A stretch of 6,228 bases of DNA. Origin: Acidimicrobiaceae bacterium. Its GTDB lineage: Bacteria; Actinomycetota; Acidimicrobiia; Acidimicrobiales; Aldehydirespiratoraceae. Each line of letters opens with the position of its first letter. The stretch's first letter is position 1. The stretch lies in NCBI GenBank assembly GCA_009840695.1, contig VXNG01000273.1, positions 3,934 through 10,161 on the forward strand, read 5' to 3'. This document shows, piece by piece, positions 3,701 through 6,228 of the stretch. Below the pieces are notes generated by a model that saw only the letters and a list, made by a program, of their open reading frames with translations, was not told where the DNA came from and searched no databases. The translations under genes were made by a program, and so were the position numbers.

Positions 3701-6228
3701 TCGGGTTACTTTCAGGATCGGGACGGCGACGCGCTGACGTATACGGCCACGTCCTCCGCCACGGGCGTGGCGAGCGTCAGCGTCACCGGGAGCACGGTGA
3801 AGTACACGGGGAAGACGGTGGGGAGCGCGCAGGTGACCGTGACGGCGAGGGACCGGTACGGCGCGACGGCCAAGCAGGAGTTCAGGGTCACGGTCACGAC
3901 CCCGCCTCCGACGAACCGCGCTCCGGTGATCGAGAGCGTTATCCCGGCGCGCGCGGTGGTGGCCGGAGACTCGGCGGCGGTGAGGGTGTCGCCGCACTTC
4001 AGCGATCCCGACAAGGACGCGCTGACGTACACGGCATCCTCGTCCGCCCGGACCGTGGCGACGGTGAGGGCGAGCAACGACACGGTGTGGGTCCGGGGTG
4101 TGTCGAAGGGGAGCGCCGACGTGACGGTTGCCGCCGCGGATCCGCGCGGCCTGTCGGTCTCGCAGGACTTCAAGGTGACCGTGAGTCAAGGGAACGCCGC
4201 GCCGGAGGTGGTGAGCGCGATTGCGGCGATGACGCTCGCGGCGGGCGACTCGATGGTGGTGGACGTCTCCGGCCATTTCCGGGATCCGGACGGCGACGCG
4301 CTCATCTACGAAGCGCAGTCGTCGAACGAGTCGGCGGCGACGGTGAAGGCGGACGGGAGCGAGGTGACGGTGAGGGGCGTGTCTCCCGGCGAGTCGCGGG
4401 TAACGGTGACGGTCCGCGACACGCACGGCGCTTCGGTGTCGCAGGGCTTCGATGTGACGGTCGAGGAGGCGAACGAGGCCCCGGAGGTGGTGAAGCCGAT
4501 TCGGGCGATGACGCTCGCGCCGAAGGAGCATTCGCTGGTGGACTTGGCGGAGCACTTCTACGACCCGGACGGTGACGACCTCGGGTACGGCGCGGTCTCC
4601 TTGAACGAGTCCGTGGCGACCGTTCGGGTGCGGGAGGACCGGCTGACGGTGACGGGCGTGCTCCGTGGTGCCTCGCCGGTAACGGTCACGGCGGAGGACG
4701 GGCGCGGCGGGTCGGTGTCGCTGGAGTTCGTGGCGACGGTTCCCAACCGCGCGCCGGAGCGGCTGGGCACGATTCCGGACCGGACGATCGAGCGGGGCGA
4801 CACGGCGAGCGTGGCGGTTCCGGGATACTTCGGGGACCTGGAGGGCGACACGCTGGCGTACACGGCGGTCTCCTCGGACGGAGACGTGGTGGCGGTGGGC
4901 ATGGCCGGGAACCGTGCGAGGTTCGAGGGCATCCGGAAGGGCGTTGCGAAGGTGACCGTGACGGCGGACGACGGGCACGGCGGGCGCACGGACCAGGAGT
5001 TCGTGGTGACGGTCGAGGGCGCGAACGAGCCGCCGAGGGTGGCGGGCGCGATCCCGGCGCTGACGGTCGCTCGGGGCGGGACGGTGGTGGTGGACGCATC
5101 GCCGCACTTCCGGGATCCGGACGGGGACACGCTGCGGTACGAGGCGTCGTCGTCGAACGAGGCGGCGGCGACGGTGAAGGTGAGCGGGAGCGAGGTGTCG
5201 GTGACGGGCGTGTCTCGGGGCGAGAGCCGGGTGACGGTGACGGCGCGGGACCCGGAGGGCGCGTCGGTCTCGCAGGCGTTCCTCGTGACGGTGCCAAACA
5301 CTCCGCCGGTGGCGGTGGGCTCGCTCGATCCGTTGACGCTGGACCACGGCACGTCGGCGCTGGTCGAGGTGTCGAGCGCGTTCAGCGATCCCGACGGGGA
5401 CAGCCTCGCCTACCGGGCCTCCTCGTCGGACGGGAATGTGGTCCACGTGGCGGTGAGAGGGAGCCGCGTGGCGGTGAACGGCCTGAAGCGGGGCGTGGCC
5501 ACGATCACGGTGACGGCGGAAGACGGCCACGGCGGCACGGTCGAGCAGGCGTTCGAGGTGACGGTCCGGAACGCGGCGCCGAGGTTCGGCTTGCCGGCCT
5601 ACGAGCGGGAGGTGGCGGAGAACTCGGCGGCGGGCACGGCGGTCGGCGATCCGGTGACGGCCTTCGACACGGGCGGCGACGCACTGAACTACAGCTTCGC
5701 GGGGACGAAGCCGTCGGCGTTCGAGATCGCGGCTTCGAGCGGCCAGATCGCGGTGGCCGCGGGCGCGGCGCTGGACTACGAGCGCGGCGACACGTTGCAC
5801 GCGGTCCGGGTGGTGGCAAGCGACGGGACGCTCGCGGACACGGTGGGGGTCACGATCCGGGTGACGGACGTACCCGCTCCGGGCAGGCCGGATGCGCCGG
5901 TGGTGACGGGCGGAACCGGAGAGGTGCAGGTGTCGTGGAGCGCGCCGGCGAATGAGGGGCCCGAGATCGCGAGCTACGATCTCCGCTACCGGGCGCAGGG
6001 GGACAGCGACTGGACGGACGTGTCGGCCCTTGGCGCGGTATTGAAGCACACGATCACCGGGCTGGCGGCGGAAACGACATACTCGGTGCAGGTGCGCGCG
6101 GAGAGTTCGGAAGGCGTGGGGGAGTGGTCGGAGCCGGGCGAGGGAACGACCGAGGCGGCCAACCGCGCGCCGTCGTTCGACGCGGAGGCCTACGAGCGGG
6201 AAGTGCCGGAGAACTCGGCGGCGGGCAC
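566..6228 (+). CDS. Giant exported multidomain surface protein (Calx-beta, Ig-like, PKD, cadherin, FN3), 3' partial
   Basis: The frame runs from ATG 566 to the window edge: 1,887 full codons and no stop. Domain order by residue: signal peptide 1-48; Calx-beta 58-172 and 173-282; cadherin-like 283-375; Ig-like repeats 377-835; PKD 836-929 and 930-1020; Ig-like repeats 1021-1668; cadherin 1669-1772; FN3 1773-1865; start of a second cadherin from 1866. All are extracellular beta-sandwich folds, and DPDGD-type acidic loops recur, so calcium binding is likely. There are exactly ten cysteines, all between residues 287 and 1005, in plausible pairs. No catalytic motif or membrane segment is visible apart from the signal peptide. 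An adhesin or stalk on the surface or released from the cell fits best. The anchor and any terminal functional domain lie beyond the window. It follows an M8 peptidase gene by 196 bases. Domain content is confident; the role is inferred. Confidence 0.93.
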   Translation, partial: MTILRPVRLAHILLPTTRRSTQLGTSARILPVLAASFALAVGADPAQASIPFSPLASDTLRVTLSAPEGSMVAEGATGHFEVSVAGSTADGAVTIRYSVSGTAVAGEDYAALSGVVTVAQGESTARIALEAFEDGILDKGETVVLALTGATGPGTVVVDQTAATATIADDGSVTVSLTAVPDTIGEGAAWSSTVTMSTPVADRVSVRWRTTDGTALAGRDYTAADEVLSFQPGETSKSISVQTLEDDNAEAVEVFYVSLDPPSISASAATIGALAVNGDARSVFIDCSIRFPPGVQTLFRLNDPVSAGTLIGTVTAEASAIADYFLTGGDNKFTINARGQIRTTAALDAGGFYELAVTAVDHCDAKASIDVTVIVNSSPQTVGTIPDGTVQVGGSGTVDVSPYFSDPDGNRLTYTASSSKPSVVSVNVSGSKVTYTGEAGGSASVTVTAKDPGGLSVNQSFTVSVNRPPKCKPIPAQEVREDKSVKVDLASLCTDPDGDNLAFEDPTTSDNRVATVGLDKNVLTINGVAHGSATVGATVSDGNGGSTTTGGPVEVTRNEPPECNPIPSQTLDPGESVKVDLADLCIDPEKEGLRYGDEDSKDESVATVSLDGSELTITGVARGSTEVSATATDPHDESATAAGSATVPNSPPEQVGTIPGQSIDWGERGSVDVTSYFRDRDGDALKYTADSSAPTIVSVGVSGSKVTYTGEAVGTATVTVTADDDNGGTAKQLFNVTVTNRSPTCDPIPRQTVDEGKSVAVDLAKLCSDEDPDDRLRYSDAKSTKPTVATVSLNGSVLTIEGVAGGDATVSAVATDLHNASATASGPVEVEEEVNRRPTARAGRDQRVDEGDLVKLDGSRSTDPDGTIERWLWTGPVKLTNPNSTKASFTAPEVDTTTAYTFTLQVWDDKDATDTDLMKVTVEPVDTTTCEAPRANAGRDRTVRELRRVTLDGSGSTGESSYAWKQVGGRTVTLSDSDTATPWFDTPLVAADEVLTFRLTVTTDCDTTTDTDDVRVTIRDNRAPEPKGTIPAQPVRKGESGTVSVSGYFQDRDGDALTYTATSSATGVASVSVTGSTVKYTGKTVGSAQVTVTARDRYGATAKQEFRVTVTTPPPTNRAPVIESVIPARAVVAGDSAAVRVSPHFSDPDKDALTYTASSSARTVATVRASNDTVWVRGVSKGSADVTVAAADPRGLSVSQDFKVTVSQGNAAPEVVSAIAAMTLAAGDSMVVDVSGHFRDPDGDALIYEAQSSNESAATVKADGSEVTVRGVSPGESRVTVTVRDTHGASVSQGFDVTVEEANEAPEVVKPIRAMTLAPKEHSLVDLAEHFYDPDGDDLGYGAVSLNESVATVRVREDRLTVTGVLRGASPVTVTAEDGRGGSVSLEFVATVPNRAPERLGTIPDRTIERGDTASVAVPGYFGDLEGDTLAYTAVSSDGDVVAVGMAGNRARFEGIRKGVAKVTVTADDGHGGRTDQEFVVTVEGANEPPRVAGAIPALTVARGGTVVVDASPHFRDPDGDTLRYEASSSNEAAATVKVSGSEVSVTGVSRGESRVTVTARDPEGASVSQAFLVTVPNTPPVAVGSLDPLTLDHGTSALVEVSSAFSDPDGDSLAYRASSSDGNVVHVAVRGSRVAVNGLKRGVATITVTAEDGHGGTVEQAFEVTVRNAAPRFGLPAYEREVAENSAAGTAVGDPVTAFDTGGDALNYSFAGTKPSAFEIAASSGQIAVAAGAALDYERGDTLHAVRVVASDGTLADTVGVTIRVTDVPAPGRPDAPVVTGGTGEVQVSWSAPANEGPEIASYDLRYRAQGDSDWTDVSALGAVLKHTITGLAAETTYSVQVRAESSEGVGEWSEPGEGTTEAANRAPSFDAEAYEREVPENSAAG
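737..1081 (+). other. Calx-beta domain 1 (residues 58-172)
   Basis: The region shows the family pattern: a V-EG start (MVAEGATGHFEVSV), the SGTAVAGEDYAALSGVVTV core, a QGESTARI strand, and FEDGILDKGETVVLALTG followed by ATATIADDG. Calx-beta domains bind calcium in Na/Ca exchangers and integrin beta4, and are common as modules of bacterial surface proteins. The acidic residues EDGILDKGE and ADD are in the usual positions for calcium ligands. Confidence 0.88.
1082..1411 (+). other. Calx-beta domain 2 (residues 173-282)
   Basis: A second copy follows without a linker: IGEGAAWSSTVTMS, then TDGTALAGRDYTAADEVLSF, QPGETSKSISV and LEDDNAEAVEVFYVSLDPP. The TDGTAxAGxDY and EDDxxE signatures are diagnostic of the family. 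The final strand is less regular than in copy 1 and lacks the clean IxDDD ending, so the boundary with the next domain is approximate. Confidence 0.85.
1412..1690 (+). other. Divergent cadherin-like domain with cysteine pair (residues 283-375)
   Basis: This segment has a cadherin-like course: AGTLIGTVTAEA, then FTINARGQIRTTAALD (compare F-I-SGQI----LDYE in true cadherins), then YELAVTAVDHC and a final IDVTVIV strand. The canonical ENxxxGT and LDYE residues are partly lost. Cys287 and Cys363 could form a disulphide across the domain. I call it cadherin-like by pattern; another Ig-like family remains possible. Confidence 0.55.
1853..1878 (+). repeat. 26-base exact direct repeat, copy 1
   Basis: The 26 bases at 1853-1878 recur exactly at 2672-2697, an offset of 819 bases (273 codons), which is three Ig-like repeats. 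They encode GSKVTYTGE in repeats 1 and 4. Confidence 0.85.
2672..2697 (+). repeat. 26-base exact direct repeat, copy 2
   Basis: This is the copy in Ig-like repeat 4, identical to 1853-1878. It points to duplication of a three-repeat block or to gene conversion between repeats 1 and 4. Confidence 0.85.
3071..3352 (+). other. PKD domain 1 (residues 836-929)
   Basis: The sequence has the PKD hallmarks: RPTARAGRDQRVDEGDLVKL, then DGSRSTDPDGTIERWLW, a loop with ASFTAPEVD, YTFTLQVWDDKDA and the closing strand MKVTVEP. The StDPDGxIxxxxW core is the clearest signature. PKD modules are extracellular spacers and protein- or glycan-contacting domains in bacterial surface proteins and secreted peptidases. 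Confidence 0.88.
3353..3625 (+). other. PKD/REJ-type domain 2 with cysteine pair (residues 930-1020)
   Basis: RANAGRDRTVRELRRVTLDG is followed by SGSTGESSYAWKQVGGRTV, TPWFDTPLVAADEVLTFRL and VTTDCDTTTDTDDVRVTI. The YAWKQ core and the F-x-P-x-V-x-x-x-E-x-L-x-F-x-L strand are typical of PKD-like domains of the REJ/K02 kind. Cys930 sits at the start of the domain and Cys1005 near its end, so they may be bonded. Confidence 0.82.
3626..5569 (+). repeat. Ig-like repeat array II, seven repeats (residues 1021-1668)
   Basis: Seven tandem repeats lie at 3626-3913, 3914-4192, 4193-4471, 4472-4744, 4745-5023, 5024-5296 and 5297-5569. Most begin at an Nx(A/P)P junction. They share the scheme of array I but have no cysteine. 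Repeat 6 (first here) resembles repeats 1 and 4 of array I (GTIPxQ, YFxDRDGDALxYTA). Repeats 8 and 11 are close copies; repeats 10 and 12 share the KGVAxxTVTAxDGHGG stretch. Acidic DPDGDxL loops are present in nearly all, with DLEGD in repeat 10 and DPDKD in repeat 7. Confidence 0.87.
5570..5881 (+). other. Cadherin domain (residues 1669-1772)
   Basis: This is a classical cadherin pattern in order: YEREVAENSAAGTAVGDPV, the YSFAG strand, FEIAASSGQIAVAAGAALDY, RVVASDG, then VTIRVTDVP. The EN, LDYE and ASDG elements carry calcium ligands in this fold. Bacterial cadherin domains are mainly found in large surface proteins and can mediate calcium-dependent cell or glycan contacts. Confidence 0.9.
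5597..5637 (+). repeat. 41-base direct repeat, copy 1 (cadherin opening)
   Basis: Bases 5597-5637 match 6188-6228 at 39 of 41 positions. They encode AYEREVxENSAAGT in both places. The offset is 591 bases (197 codons), the length of one cadherin plus one FN3 domain. The match reaches the window end, so its true length is unknown. Confidence 0.9.
5882..6160 (+). other. Fibronectin type III domain (residues 1773-1865)
   Basis: GRPDAPVVTGGTGEVQVSWS opens the domain with the usual P and the W of strand B. EIASYDLRYRAQGDSDW follows with the Y-x-L-x-Y of strand C, then HTITGLAAETTYSVQVRAES with the conserved L and Y, and EWSEPGEGTT ends it. This is a complete FN3 module. It lies between two cadherin domains, part of an apparent alternating cadherin-FN3 unit that continues past the window. 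Confidence 0.92.
6161..6228 (+). other. Start of second cadherin domain, cut by window edge
   Basis: NRAPSFDAEAYEREVPENSA begins a second cadherin domain from residue 1866. Only its first strand and EN-x-x-x-GT calcium motif are inside the window. It closely matches the opening of the preceding cadherin domain at protein and DNA level. Confidence 0.85.
6188..6228 (+). repeat. 41-base direct repeat, copy 2 (runs off the window)
   Basis: This is the second copy of the cadherin-opening repeat. It differs from copy 1 only by GAA for GAG and CCG for GCG. It is truncated by the window end. Confidence 0.9.

Noticed and set aside
3175..4575. A + strand 466-residue frame inside the giant gene
   Set aside because: It is a shifted frame over PKD and Ig-like repeats, rich in Gly, Arg and Asp with no domain pattern; the in-frame reading is clearly coding.
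1694..5569. CRISPR-like or other non-coding periodic repeat
   Set aside because: The period of about 275 bases, its exact multiples of three and conservation at protein level show that the periodicity comes from tandem protein domains.
2891..6049. A 1,052-residue open frame on the - strand
   Set aside because: It lies in exact codon register with the + strand gene, so it is open only because that gene avoids TTA, CTA and TCA codons. Its product is an implausible Arg/His-rich sequence with no recognisable domain, while the + strand reading gives textbook domains throughout.

Overview
The window is high-G+C bacterial DNA. It holds two genes on the + strand: the 3' end of a leishmanolysin-type (M8) metallopeptidase gene (1-369, open at the left edge), and the first 1,887 codons of a very large exported multidomain protein (566 to the right edge, still open). 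I checked the second frame codon by codon and found no stop or frameshift. It is easily missed, because no stop lies inside the window and many shorter spurious frames overlap it on both strands.

Layout of the large protein by residue: long-n-region signal peptide (1-48); two Calx-beta domains (about 58-282); a divergent cadherin-like domain with two cysteines (283-375); five Ig-like repeats of about 91 residues (377-835); two PKD-type domains (836-1020); seven more Ig-like repeats (1021-1668); a cadherin domain (1669-1772); a fibronectin type III domain (1773-1865); and the start of a second cadherin domain (1866 on). Nearly all domains carry acidic DPDGD-like loops of the kind that bind calcium. 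There is no enzymatic domain in the visible part. The parsimonious reading is a calcium-stiffened surface or secreted stalk/adhesin whose C-terminus (anchor, sorting signal or effector domain) lies beyond the window.

The gene order is a secreted zinc peptidase, a gap of about 196 bases, then the giant adhesin-like gene. Both products would act outside the cytoplasm. A functional link (processing, or joint action on extracellular matrix) is only an inference from adjacency. The mix of eukaryotic-like domains (cadherin, FN3, PKD, Calx-beta) with an M8 peptidase suggests an environmental or host-associated bacterium. From memory, similar repeat proteins occur in Gemmatimonadota, Rhodothermota and relatives in marine or sponge metagenomes, but nothing here fixes the taxon.

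The most notable internal signals are these. (1) A cysteine-bearing Ig-repeat subtype with an identical 22-residue cysteine spacing in three copies. (2) Higher-order duplication of three-repeat blocks (819 bp and 831 bp offsets) and of a cadherin-FN3 unit (591 bp offset). (3) A clear change in codon use near position 3070 within the same gene. I saw no RNA genes, CRISPR array, insertion sequence or riboswitch.
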